Assembly: GCA_028274465.1 (NCBI GenBank)
Contig: CM051457.1
Location: 14,187,097-14,251,096 of the forward strand
DNA length: 64,000 nucleotides
Origin: Plantago ovata
Lineage: Eukaryota > Streptophyta > Magnoliopsida > Lamiales > Plantaginaceae
Direction of reading: 5' to 3'
Shown piece by piece: positions 12,142 through 24,019 of this stretch (position 1 is the first letter of the stretch; each line of letters opens with the position of its first letter). Position numbers and translations under genes: made by a program. The notes beneath the pieces are model-generated. The model searched no databases and was not told the origin of the DNA. It was given only the letters and a program-made list of their open reading frames with translations.

Positions 12142-14765
12142 TTATGACTTCGCTGCTGGTCTGTAGTATGCATGAGGGTGCTGAATTACGACTATTACTG
12201 AATCCTTCAAGCTTCCTTTACTGGGGGAAGTTGGCTGCAAAATCATGTGTTTGTATGCTATGTTAGACACTGTTTAAAGTTTAACATCAAATAAAGATTG
12301 ATTGTCACATACCACTCCAATGTGCCATTCATGACTTGTAAAATCTCTGAACGTATCAGCATCCATTTCCTGTAACGATAGTCAGGTCCAGATAAGTTTA
12401 TGACTTGTAATTGGTGAAGAGCTTCATCAGCAGTCTTAAAAACATCATTTTATCTATTCGTCTTGTTTCCCTTATAATTATAACAGGCAACTCATTTCTC
12501 GGGAATGGAAAGAATCACATGATCATACATTACATGTAGAAATGTTCATGCTCCATAACAATGACGCATAACATATTCTGTCTTTCATGAATTTCAGAGA
12601 TATATCAACTTGGAATTCACAAGTACGGTGATCACATTATCAGCATTCAGCGCAACAAGTTGAATCCACAGCCTTTAAAAAGCTATAAAGGTCCAGATTC
12701 AAAATCAACATATTTAATTCTTTTAAGACATTTTGCTTGGCAATGGAACTTAAATCTGTAGATTGACTTTCAAAAAAAAAAAAAAAAAAACGCTTACAAT
12801 GCTGTAGATTGGTGGTATTGATGACTCCCCTTTTGAATTCAAGGTGGGCATAACTGAGAAACGAGGAGCGAGTTCTTGGGACCTGAAAATCCACCTATGC
12901 CACGAAAAAGAGAAGAAAGTCTAATATTGTCAAGGACCGACCAGTTATTTTGCTTAAAGAAACAGAAATAATGTATGGAATCAATTGCATACCCAATGTA
13001 CATGAAGATGAAAAATTGTGCCCACTCACGAACCAGCAACCGCATCCAATAACTTTCAATTGAATTATCCATGTTTATTAAAATCTGCAAAAAGCAAGGG
13101 AACTCGGTTATATCTTAACAATTCTATCGCCAATCACACATTTAAATGCTCAGGTATATGGAATGAAAGAAAATAAGAATAGAAAAAAAGGTATCTTACA
13201 GCCAGCTCTAATACAGCCACAATTTTCATTGCTCCTTGAAATTTCCTGAAGAAGTTCAGAAGTAAACAGGTTAATGTCACATAGCAGCCGTTATCGGTCA
13301 CTTAATCACTAAATTTCTATAAGTAAGAAATTTTGAATGCATGCTGTTTTGGAGGTAAATGGAGTCATACTTGAACATCGTATATTTGGTGTAAACTGCA
13401 TCACGCATGGCCTGGATATCTTCATCTTCAATGAGGCTCAACTGTTCCCTCAGAACTACTAAGTTCTGAGATACATGGTGAAATATAATGTAGAACACAA
13501 TCAAGTAGTTGAGTAGCAAGAGCACCTAAAACGAATGGAGTGAAACAACATTACATTCAAAGACTATCAAAAACAGAGGAAACTCAACATCTTAACCAGT
13601 GTATATCTAGACATTGTAACAGGAAGGAAACTCACGGGAAAGAAAGGTACAGAAGCTCTGTAACCAACAAGTGTCAAGTAGAAGACACACCCTTGGGTAG
13701 CCATACTTCGGCGTTCAGACAATGAAAGACGCTGGCAGGTAATGCAGTATCCATGGGCAATCAGAAAGAATGATACAAAAGTAGCAGTTTGAAACAGTAC
13801 TCCAGTAATATACACCCCGAAAGAGATCCACAATGAGCATACGTTGGTATAAAAACATGAATACCTGTGGATATTCATCAATAACATTTCAAAAGTTGAT
13901 GAACTACTCCACTTAACAGCAGAATAAAGAATCTTCACACCGGAACAACTGGCTTAGATAAAAGCCTAACAACATTACCATTGAATTTAAAAAATGGAGA
14001 CTGCTTTCGGCCTCCATTCTTTCAAGAACATTACATGTTCAGTTATATATGTACTAAACTCCAACAAGTGATTTTTTCACTTGGGAGTCATGCAAATGCA
14101 CTAAGAGGAATGTGTGAAACTTAACCGGTTTGGTGCGGTTTCTCCTTATGTTGAGAAGAACTTTTGTTCCCTAAGCATTTTAAGGAATTAACCATGGTTT
14201 AAAATCTCACAGAGAATTACAAACACGTCGTTTTTCAGCACCAATTTAAAATAACCTTGGCATTCTAAGCTATTTTAAACACTTTGTCCTTCATAAGTTC
14301 TCATTTCATTTTTCCATTAACCAAGAGTTCAATCCGTATATTGCAAATAAATAATCTTGAAGAAATTGTTGAAAGGGGAAAGAGGGCAATACCAGAAAAG
14401 GAAAGATAAGGCAAGTTGCAGAGCTTTAATCCAGGGAACAGAGGCAAGAGTCCACTGCAGCTTGTTTGGCTGCTCTAAGTCAATAATGATATAAATGAAA
14501 ACCAACAAACAAAATCAAGAAATACATGAGCAGTTACCCAATTGATAGAGTTGATGAATAATTTCAAAACAAGAAAATCACACAAAGAAAGATTAGAAAC
14601 AAGAAACCTAAAATTATGATGAGAATTAACCTGAAAGTGGCGGTTTTTGTGGGTGTTGAATGTCCAAGAAAGGGCGGAGAAGACCCAAATGAGCATGAAA
14701 GTGAAGTATAAAGGGGGAAGTGGTTTGTACGCGCCGTCGACACTGTCAATATAGACGTCGTCCAT
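12142..14765 (-). CDS. Seven-transmembrane protein (lung-7TM/GOST-like fold)
   Basis: Nine exons (14765-14631, 14469-14393, 13864-13636, 13525-13371, 13245-13200, 13084-12993, 12894-12798, 12369-12313, 12234-12142) join in frame to 326 residues. The ATG at 14765 (MDDVYIDSVDGAYKPLPP) is in good context (AAAATGG); an in-frame TTG upstream is not a start. Hydrophobic segments can be counted as about seven: LYFTFMLIWVFSAL, LASVPWIKALQLALSFLFW, ISFGVYITGVLFQ, TFVSFFLIAHGY, VFYLTLVGYRASVPFF, VLLLLNYLIVFYIIF and FFIFMYIGWIF. The layout resembles the 7TM half of lung-7TM/GOST or GPR180/TMEM145-type proteins but lacks their N-terminal lumenal domain. The C-tail ends IQHPHAYYRPAAKS. Function is unknown; the family label is tentative. 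A long T tract follows the donor of intron 7. Confidence 0.72.
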
Positions 14766-16280
14766 TTTGAATTCTTGTGTTGAGGGAGAATATTTTTGGT
14801 TCAAGAATCAGGAATGAAGGAAGAGTTGGACAGTGAGAAGTAGTTCAGGTTGGTTTGCTCTGCTCACTGCTGCGTGTTGTATTATTATATACTATGTTCG
14901 GTTTGGTCTGTAAACTTACCATCACTTCCATCTAATTAATCTTCTAACTTACTAATTAAAAAATTAGGGAGAAAATAAATAAATAATAATAAAAATTCAA
15001 AATTCAAATTTTAAAGGTTATGATTTACGAGAAATACTATAACACTCAAAAAAAAATTAAGAGTTTAAAGGGAGTCAAAAGCATTATTCATACCAATAAG
15101 CGGGCAAGCTCTTTTTCTTTCGAAAAAATTATTTATAATAATGAAGTAACATACATGTAATATAACGCTCCCACAACTAACTTAACTAATGTACATAATT
15201 CATAGAAAATAAACAAATAAGTTGTATAACTACTACTATTTCACAAAGTTGATGAATAGTCTTTTCAACTTATAACCATGGAAAATGCAAAGTTGATGGC
15301 CTCTTGTTTTGGAGGTAATGCAGTTGTTAAACTTATCTCCGACTTCTCATGTCTATATTTCCGAGTTTACAATTTAAATACCATGGTACTCAATTTTTAT
15401 GCCTCCAATCAGTTACTCCCTTTTCCACTGAGTTGTTTATGCTCAATTTCCAAATGGTTTTTAAAAGGAGTGTAGTACAGTATATATGTTCAAGTGACAT
15501 TTCAATAGATTCAAATTCACAATAAAATAATAAGAAAATGCGGTAATAAACATAAAATGATATAAGTGGGAAAGACATAAGTAAAAATCCATTATGAAAC
15601 TATGACGGAATGGTATATCTCTCCCGTATGATATGATACATGTTTAACATAAAAGCTACTTAATGAATTACTACAAGAGTCAAATTAATTTTAACGATAT
15701 GATTTAAACCAATAAGAGATCTCCAACAACCAACTTCATAAGTTTCTTTTAAAAAAAAACTTCAATAAGTTCAATAAGTTATGTAATCGACGATGATGAC
15801 AATTACTACAATTAAGTATATACTACTTCATATATGATAGTACGTAGTGGATAAGTTTAGGCTTTACTTAGTTTTATGTTAGTGAGAAACTATAGCAAAC
15901 ATATATGTACGCACTATTAGGTCAACAAATACACCTTGATTAGCTGACTGGCTTCTCTTCATCAATTCCACCGTGCCTCACTATTAGTATTATTTTATTT
16001 TTACATAAATAAATTAATAACCATTTAAACGAATGTTTATTGCGAGAATGCGAGTCACCTACAGTCAACGGCAAGGAAATCACCTGCGTCTCTCTATAAC
16101 TGATTAGTTATGCTGATGCATTGATGAACTGATTTTGTTAATTAGCTTTGCTTTTAGGGGAGTGTTCGGGATGGTCCAATACTCCAATGAAAAACTGAAT
16201 TCGGTTAAATTCATTATTCACATTAATTCATTTAAATTCTTTTTGGTGGGAAGGTTATTAAAGTTAGAAAGTTATTGAAA
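14766..16280. other. Intergenic, no gene seen
   Basis: Promoter side of the 7TM gene followed by AT-rich, gene-free sequence. Short open frames have no recognisable product. Confidence 0.6.
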
Positions 16281-16408
16281 GTTAGGGCATTGCCCTCGCC
16301 CTCAAGGTGCTTTGGCATTAACAATTTAGCTATAGCAGTATTAAGTTAGGGCACTGCCCTCGTCCTCGAGGTGCTTTGGCATTAACAATTTAGTTATAGC
16401 AGTATTAA
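16281..16408. repeat. 64-bp tandem duplication
   Basis: The unit beginning gttagggcattgccctcg at 16281-16344 recurs at 16345-16408 with only a few base changes (for example cattgccctcgccc against cactgccctcgtcc). It lies in gene-free DNA and carries no obvious open frame. Confidence 0.85.
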
Positions 16409-17391
16409 TGTCCTAATGAATTTTGTGTCTCTTGGGTGACATGCGTTTTGGACGATAGATTTGTCGTAGTTTTGGTTAACCCTTTTTTTTTTACATAATG
16501 TCTAGGTGTCAATTTGTTTAGTACTTTAGTTTTTGTTGTTTAATAGGTTTAGAATCATTAATACAAAAGCTGTTGATCGGAGAAAAGAAAAATAAAGAGA
16601 AAAAGTAGAATACTCATGTATAGTATATACCGAATGGATTTAAGTGTATTAAGATCTGCTGCATCAGCTCGCGTAAATGTGACTTGGGGGTGGCAAAAAG
16701 AGGTTTAGCCGCGGTGGTCCGAACCCGCGGCTAAGCGGCGTTTAACGAGCGAGAATGGCACTCCGCATTTAGTATAAACGCGGAGCTGGGTAAGCAAAAA
16801 GTGGACGTGGAGTCCACTTTAAAGTGGACGTTTATGTATAGTAGAATATTCATTAATACTAACTCTATCCTACTCCTACTATACAATACTTTTTTGGGCC
16901 CTACTCTTTTACCGTCTTATACTCCAAATACACCTACATTAACTTTATGCCTCTATCAGATTTCAAACCTCCAAACTCACATATGTTACTCTAACACCTT
17001 AACACCAGCCCACCTTACGACTCCATGCCCATTTACCCGTTGGATTGGATCATATATTAATCTTATATGGCGCAACCCAATCATATCATGTCTAGCTACT
17101 TGGAGGAAGCTAGCTTTGTTGACTAGAGGTGTTCATTCAACCTGAACAAGGAAAACGAACAAATTGTACATACTCAAACGCACTTTCATGAGTACAAAAA
17201 GTTATAAAATGAGGCAATATAATTTTACACATATTCCTCCGTACGTGTATAATTTAGGTTGATATAGTCTAGTTTGGTATAATTGTAATACACTTACTTT
17301 TAACCTTACAGGCCCAACGAATTGAGGTGGGTGAAATTACAGTGTGTTTTCCAAAACGAAAACTATCAAGTCGATAATTAACATGCCCAAG
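16409..17391. other. Intergenic with degenerate dispersed repeats
   Basis: About 16690-16830 is unusually GC-rich (gccgcggtggtccgaaccc) and carries the short palindromic run gtggagtccactttaaagtgg. About 16860-17010 is related to 28690-28835 (shared ctccaaatacacctac and ttatgcctc blocks), so both are copies of a dispersed repeat. No gene was recognised. Confidence 0.5.
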
Positions 17392-18021
17392 TAGGGATGG
17401 CAATTTGGGCCGGGCAGCCCGAGCCCGACCCAGGCCCGGCCCGAATTTGTCGGGCCAGGCCCGCTCGAACACCATATTGGGCTGGGCTTGGGCCTTTTAT
17501 ATAGGCCCATGGGCCGGGCCTGGTCCAAAAATTCTAGCCCGCTGGCCCGGCCCGGCCCAAGTATATATATGTTTCTTTATATATTATATATAATATATGT
17601 AAATATGCCTATTTAATTTGTTATATATATACTAGTAGTATTAAATTAAGTTGTAATTTATACATTTTTCATACTTTTTTTTATGTGTTTATAAATAATT
17701 TCTATTGAATCATATATTTAAATATACACTACAACCAATAATTTATAAGTTTTTGAAGCATTTTTGGTTTCTAATTTCTTAAATCTTTTAATTTCTAACT
17801 TTTTTTAAAAAAAAATTAATTCCTAAAATGTGTGGATTTTGAATTTTTTTTGAAAAAAAAAATAATTGGGCCCGGCACGAGCCCGTCCCGGCCCATGACG
17901 GGTTGGCCCTGGGCCTAAACTTTAGGGCCGTTCTCGGGCTTGGGCCGGGCCTGGGCCAAATGTCCCGGGCCATGACCGGGTCTCTGGCGGCCCGTTCCAA
18001 CCCGGCCCATTGCCATCCATA
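17392..18021. mobile_element. hAT-type non-autonomous element, 630 bp, perfect 8-bp TSD
   Basis: The target duplication tgcccaag is exact at 17384-17391 and 18022-18029. Immediately inside are terminal inverted repeats TAGGGATGGCAAT and, inverted, TATGGATGGCAAT (12 of 13 match). Both ends are packed with GGGCC/GGCCC runs, while the middle ~300 bases are very AT-rich. No transposase is encoded. The 8-bp duplication and the short terminal repeats fit the hAT superfamily. The intact duplication implies a fairly young insertion. A larger relative with the same ends is at 42537-44060. Confidence 0.88.
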
Positions 18022-20984
18022 TGCCCAAGCATGGCGACCTGAATTTTTTTCTCAATAAAAATGGAAGAATTATGGTTTGCTGGAAACTATGTTTCCGAAA
18101 ACGAGTTCAACTAGTTCGCCCGTGAACCGGAGGGTGGGCGGCTAAAAAATATTCCCCAACACCGGTCTAATCCGATCCGACCTTTTTGGGTGTCCGGCTC
18201 GGCTTTCGGTTCCAGGTTTCAAAGCATAGGTTGGAAAACATCGTAAAGCTTACTATGATAGATGGGCCGGCCTCTACCCATTCGGCCATGGCCCCAAGTC
18301 AAATGTGTTAATTCTTTTGCCAGTGCAAATCCAGTGCAATGGATAGATAAACGGATAAACCCGAACCACCAATAAAATATTCTAAAATATCATGTAATAA
18401 AGCCTTAAAAAATATTGACCTGGCCGGTTGTAGCTCTAATCCGTCCCTGTTTGTGGGTGTTGTTCAGCATTTTAACGATTAAAATGTGAGATTTATATAG
18501 TACAGTAGCTTGAAGAAATTAAAGATAGTTATGACTATATGAGGAGGGCATTGTATATACAAAATGGGATATATAGATTGTGATAAGAAGAACCGGAGTT
18601 TGACCTTGACCTGCATACTGGGATCGAATGAATTTGAGGATGCGGGCACAAAACGATTCTTTTTATGAACCAAGGGTGCACTTATATATATATGCAACAG
18701 GGAGAGATACTAACAAGTAGGTAGCTATGTTTTCAATTCAACGTGAACATAAACTACAATTACTCCTGTTCCATTTAGTTATATATGTATATTTTGTCAA
18801 AAAAAAAATAAAAGAAAATAGATCTATTTAATCACCAATTAATTTTAAATTATCGCAAAAAAACTTATAAATAAAAATATAATTTGATAATATAATCACT
18901 TATTTTCGTAAAATATGTTTTTGTTGATAAGTTTTTGTACGAAGTTAATTAATTAGTGGTTAAACAAGATTCAGAAAAAATTATAAAACGAACATAAAAA
19001 AAAATCAATTTGACATAAATGGGGGATGGGTGTGAACACAAACCACACACATCTATTTTAGAAAGATCGATGTTCTTGTTTTGAAATGTCAACTTTGTTG
19101 GTCTCATTTGATCTACTTGCGTGCTTGTTTACATTGTACAGTACTAGTACATGATTTATTTCTGTCCATGACATGCTTGCCACTTGCTACTGCAACTCGC
19201 AAAGAAAATAATAATAATTTAACTACTACGATCATTTTGTAACTTCAATTATAACTATATATCACCTTATGTCTACGTACTTCAGGGGTGGATCCAGAAT
19301 TTAAAGTTAGGGTGACCAAATTATACATACATGATTTTTCAAAAGTTCAGGAGGCCAAAACTTGAAAAACCGTACATATTATCTATAAAAAACTTAAAAA
19401 TTGTAAATACTACAGGGGCGGACGCCCCCACCTACTCCGACCCTGGTTCAGCCCCTGACGCCCTCTCTTGTGCTACTCGTCTACTTAATCACCCTTACCA
19501 CTCGGCTACCCTTATAACTTATATTCACCTAGCAAAATTGATTAAAATCGAAGTATGACTCAAAACAACGGTCAATATTTAAACTTTGTAATTCGAAGTT
19601 ACTCAAATACAATTAACACGAAAATATATGATCTAAAATGGCTAGAGTTAAATTTGACCCTTTATATTCCAATTAAATTTGACATGAATTCAATTGATTC
19701 ATAATAATAAGGTGATTTATAAAGTTTGTATAATATTAGTGTAGGAGTAGTTGTAATATTTTCCGTTTAAAAAAATTGATTCAAAATAATCCAAATTAAG
19801 TTAGATAACTCATTTTTATCTGTAAGCTAGCAAGATTAATATGTTCCTAATTTGCAATAAACGTTTTGAAATAGTAATAATTTATTAATTTTTGTTATAA
19901 ACACAAGTTTGCACGTCATTTATTAAATGATCAGTACCCTAATTTGAATGGGTCAATTCGATCCGGACTGATCTGAAATTTATCGCCCGAACTACACCCA
20001 AATCTGAATAGTATTCAAAATTTGAGCAATATCTGAATCCAATATAATCCGACACTAATAGAAAATAAATGACAAACCCGAACAATCTGATCTACATTGA
20101 CCCGACTTGAGTTCGATCCAAATATTTGGTTTCCCCAATATAGCCGGTTGATTCTAATTATTACTCCCCCATGACCACCGATGAGTCATTTGTTTTTGTT
20201 GCCTTTTAAGTCCGATTTAATTTCATGTTAATTCTAAATTGTATTGAAAAGTAATTAACAAAATTATATTATAAAACTACAATAACAATGATTTTTTAAT
20301 ATAATTTTATTAGTTACTTTTTTTTTATATTTTAGAACTAGGACTTGCGTCGCACGTTATACGTGCGAGGCGTTCACATTGTTAAATATATTGTGTGGTT
20401 TATTTAAAGTTGTTGGCGTTAATTAATATTCTTTTTTGTTTTGTTTTTCATGTTCAATATCATTAGTCAAATCATGGGTAGAGAAATTGAAAGTAAATAA
20501 AAGGATTGTGAATGGTATAAGAATTGATATACCTTGTGAATTAATAAAAGGACTTTAAAAAAATCAAAAGAAAGGGCTAAAAGGAAAAAGAGAGAAAAAA
20601 ATAGCTAAATTGAGAAAAATTAAGAATTGAGATAGTGAGCTACAATCTCTCCTTATTCGCTTATTGATGATAATTAATAATATAATGACAGACCTCAAAT
20701 AAAAGTTGATAAAAATAAATGAGAATAAGTTGGACGGTGCAAAATTAAATAATAATACGAGAAACAACTTAGCCTACTTAAATCAATAAACCCTGGTACG
20801 TAGCGTTGAATTACATTCAGTTAAGGACGGCTATGGTTTTCACATTCAGACAACTATTTCAAATCCAATAATTGGTTATACATGTGTTTATGTTTTCAGG
20901 GTTAAACAAAAGTTGTAAATTGCTAAATTATCATGCTTTATTGCAAACACCCAATTAGGCCATATATATATGTATATCCTTTAT
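18022..20984. other. Gene-free repeat zone
   Basis: I see no gene here. Around 18560-18660 lies a segment (gaagaaccggagtttgacct) that recurs at 22505-22600. Around 19284-19457 lies a short repeat with caggggtggatccag at one end and cagcccctg at the other, related to an inverted copy near 49262-49380. A small perfect hairpin, cgcacgttatacgtgcg, sits at 20351-20367. Confidence 0.5.
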
Positions 20985-22125
20985 CCTTTGTCAATTAATT
21001 TGTGTGGAACTTGATCGGCTGAACATCGATGATGATCAAGAGACAACATTTGATGTTCAACTATACAATCTTCCTGCATTTCCATGGCATCATCATCATT
21101 ATCTGAATATCTCAACCTGATCACCCTTTCTCACCGCCTCCGATTCCGTAGCAACTTATTTCATGTATGGCTTTTTCTTGCCCGTCAAACTCAAACATTT
21201 TTTTACAGAAACACCCCTAGTAATTGACATATTACAAATAAACCCATAAATCATTAACTTTTCACATTTAGACTCCCTGCCGATATAAAATTTTTAAAAT
21301 CACATCCCTGCTGTTAATTTTTCACATTTTGACCCCCTATTCTTATGAAAATTGTCAATTTTCCCCCTGCCGTTAACTTTACAATTTTAAGTTAAAAAAA
21401 TATGACGACAACATTGTAATTATAATTAAAAATTATCTAAAAAAATTACAATTTGAGCGGGACTTTTACGTACTTCTTTTTGCAAGAATTTTAGAGGGAG
21501 TATATATGTAAATCTGTGTAAAGTTTAATCTTTTTCCGTTAAGGGGTCTACAAATAAGAATAAAATTTTATTTTGTACTACTATAAAGGGCATGTAAATG
21601 ATAAAAACAAAATGTACTAAACTAGAAAGATAAATAATACATTACGTACATCAATTCTAAATACATATACTTATACTTATGAATTACATATATACCCCCT
21701 CTAAAATTCTCGCCCAAAAAAGTTTGTTAAAATCCCCACTCAAATTGTTTTTTTTTCGTTGTTTTGTTAAATTATAATTAATGTTAATGACTGGTGTTTA
21801 AAAAATATAAGAGAAAAGGATCTAAATGTGAAAAGTTAACGACATAGGGTGATTTGAAAATTTTTATAACGACAAAGGGTCTACATGTAAAAAGTTAACT
21901 TATAGTGAATTTATATATTTATAATATGTCAATTACCTGTGATGTTTCTCTAAAAGAAACCAACATCTTTTTTAATTTGCAAGCTCTGCTACACCCAATC
22001 AATCTCTTTTCTTTTCTCCTTCTTTTGAAACTTCATTTTCTAAGATCGACTCTAGCGTGTTATCTGTCATGGCCAAGAGGAAATGTGAAACTAAGCTTTT
22101 ACCATCAACCTTATTTGTGAAGGTT
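20985..22125 (-). pseudogene. Old WAK kinase 3' fragment, split by an inserted element
   Basis: The blocks 20985-21193 and 21962-22125 match, in order, the last part of the kinase exon of WAK-A (about 24613-25020), including the codons for the tail (CKHQPLKF-like end, EMQEDC region) and the ALAKRCL segment. The match stops on both sides at foreign DNA, so neither the ATP-binding half nor the extracellular exons are present. Reading frames are broken in several places. An inserted element occupies 21203-21961. It is closest to WAK-A rather than to the B-I copies. Confidence 0.8.
21203..21961. mobile_element. Foldback/Mutator-like non-autonomous element inside a WAK fragment
   Basis: The left end (agaaacacccctagtaattg, from 21207) and the right end read in reverse (agaaacatcacaggtaattg, from 21949) form long terminal inverted repeats that continue into shared cacatttagac(c/t)c motifs. 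The flanks aacattttt (21194-21202) and aacatcttt (21962-21970) match at 8 of 9 bases, a Mutator-sized duplication. No coding region is visible inside. The WAK homology resumes exactly beyond the right flank. Exact ends are uncertain by a few bases because of T runs. Confidence 0.72.
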
Positions 22126-22793
22126 GATGAAGACCTGAACATTCCTAATTTGTCAGTGTCACGAGTCACGACTTAAAAAATCTCTTCAGACAAACTACAT
22201 TTTATCTTTGGGACAAATTCTCTATTTAACGGGGTGGGTTCACGAAAATTGTATAATTCTGGAAGCGTGTACATACCTGGAGTACGTAATAAGTTGGGGT
22301 GTCTTTTTGTGGCATTGCTGTGGGCGTTTTTCCGGATGTCGACTCCTGGCAACTACGATCGATGAATATGTAACATTTTGTGCTAGCTACTTAATTTGAA
22401 AAAATAAATTAAAGTTACGAAGGGACATTGATTGATCGGTTGATCTCCATTATGAAGGTCAAAGGCAAACTACGGCTCTACTTAGTTTACAAACTATATA
22501 TACATGGTGATCATATATAGATTGTGATAATTAGAAGAACCGGAGTTTGACCTTGAACCTTCATAAAGGGGATTGGATCGATCAATTTAACCAGATGATA
22601 TGATATGAATGATATGAGTTTGTTTGTACCAGGAATGAATGAATGATGCAGCTAGCTAGTTAGCATTATTTATATGCAGAAACGAGATAGTATTATATTG
22701 CTATCTAACTAGTGGAAGACTTGTGGTCCAAACTCTTTTGTTTTGAAATAGTCATTATACTATATATATTCCCTCTAAATAATAATAATAATG
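22126..22793. other. Intergenic, includes a small duplicated segment
   Basis: The stretch 22505-22600 repeats 18560-18660 (tatatagattgtgataa, ccggagtttgacctt). The stretch ends in an AAT microsatellite at 22778-22792. No gene seen. Confidence 0.5.
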
Positions 22794-23572
22794 GATCCTC
22801 ACATGGATTCTCTTGAGGATTACTTATTCACCATTCTTATTGATGGGGTTGGGATAGCGGATGAACCCTCGACAGTTCCATGTTGTGTTGTGTTATCGCC
22901 TTGCAGTCCCTTTATTCCCTGATGGTTCCTCTTGCTCGAGTTGTCATGTGCGACGGATGGACCAGTGGAGTGGCCACGCTGTTCATTGTTCTAGCAAGGT
23001 GGGGGTGAAGTTTCGGCACAACCTTGTGCGTGATACCTTGGCTGACATCTGTAAGGTTGGTGTGGCTGTGCGAAAAGAGGTCCCTATGGGGTTCCTCTTA
23101 GATGTTGGACGGGACCTATGCCCGGCAGACTTGTTATTATACAATTGGTCCCAAGGTCGAGACGCTTGCTTGGATGTTACGGGTGTCTCTCCTTTTGCTG
23201 GTGGGGGTTTGGATTCTTGGGTCCCTGGAGCTGCATTGCAGTCTGCCGTTCAGAAGAAGGAGAGCAAGTATTCTTCTAAGTGTGCAGAGCACGGCTACTC
23301 ATTCATCCCGTTTGCCTTCTCCACTTTTGGGGAGCTCGACGAGGAGGCCTTGGCTACTTTTTCGCGCCTTAAGCGTTTGTGTGTTAGCCATTCCAATGAT
23401 GTTAGGAGTGGTGGTTTACTTTTTTCTAGACTTAGCTTTTGTATTCAGAAAGGGGTGGGAGCACAGCTCGTCTCCCGACTCCCTTCCAATTTTGCGTGAT
23501 TAATAAAAGTCTAGTTATAATTAAAAAAAATAAATAAAAAATAAAAAATAATAATAATAATAATAATAATGT
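22794..23572 (+). mobile_element. 5'-truncated LINE (non-LTR retrotransposon) 3' end
   Basis: An open frame of 212 residues (22861-23499) matches the C-terminal part of plant LINE-type reverse-transcriptase proteins: a Cys/His cluster CSSCHVRRMDQWSGHAVHC, then KFRHNLVRDTLADIC, RPADLLLYNWSQGRD, CLDVTGVSPFAGGG, FIPFAFSTFGELDEEAL and a final QKGVGAQLVSRLP. The catalytic reverse-transcriptase core is missing. An A-rich tail (23522-23550) follows. The AAT repeat before the left end (22778-22793) is matched after the tail (about 23550-23572), consistent with a target duplication in or creating a microsatellite. GC content is clearly above the flanks. Confidence 0.8.
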
Positions 23573-24019
23573 GCACTTTAATTAATTATTTCTCTCATGT
23601 CTTTTAAAATTGTTTACGTTTGCTATTATTTGTGTGATATTTAATTTAGTGGAATGATATATATATTAAAGGTGTGAGATAACAATTTATAAATAACAAT
23701 CTAAAAGGCGAATAGAAAAGGAGTACGTAAACAATTTAAAATAACACATGGAAATATATGTTAACCGTACCGAAAAAAGTATAAATGTGAACATCTTTTA
23801 AGAAAAAACAAAAAAACATATACAGATTCATGTAAACATCTACACATAACCACAATTGCTCATTTTAACCGTTAAAAAAATAAAAATAATTTTGTTTTAG
23901 GTACTTGATTAGCCGAAGATGAAAAGATGTTCACATTGAATCTGTTTTTGTTTTAAAGTCTTTTCAAGTGCAAATTAAATTTATTAATAACAGGAATCTT
24001 CAGGCAACAACTTGGGCTA
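23573..24019. other. Intergenic, no gene seen
   Basis: AT-rich, with A runs and no coding potential that I can recognise. Confidence 0.55.

Noticed and set aside
14765-14804. Longer N-terminus for the 7TM protein
   Set aside because: The upstream in-frame codon is TTG; the ATG at 14765 has a better context.
17269-18000. Pro/Gly/Arg-rich open frames
   Set aside because: They arise from GGGCC/GGCCC runs at the ends of the hAT-type element and have no family resemblance.
20351-20367. Perfect hairpin as a terminator or small-RNA precursor
   Set aside because: Seven-base stem only, no T run or nearby transcript; likely a repeat fragment.
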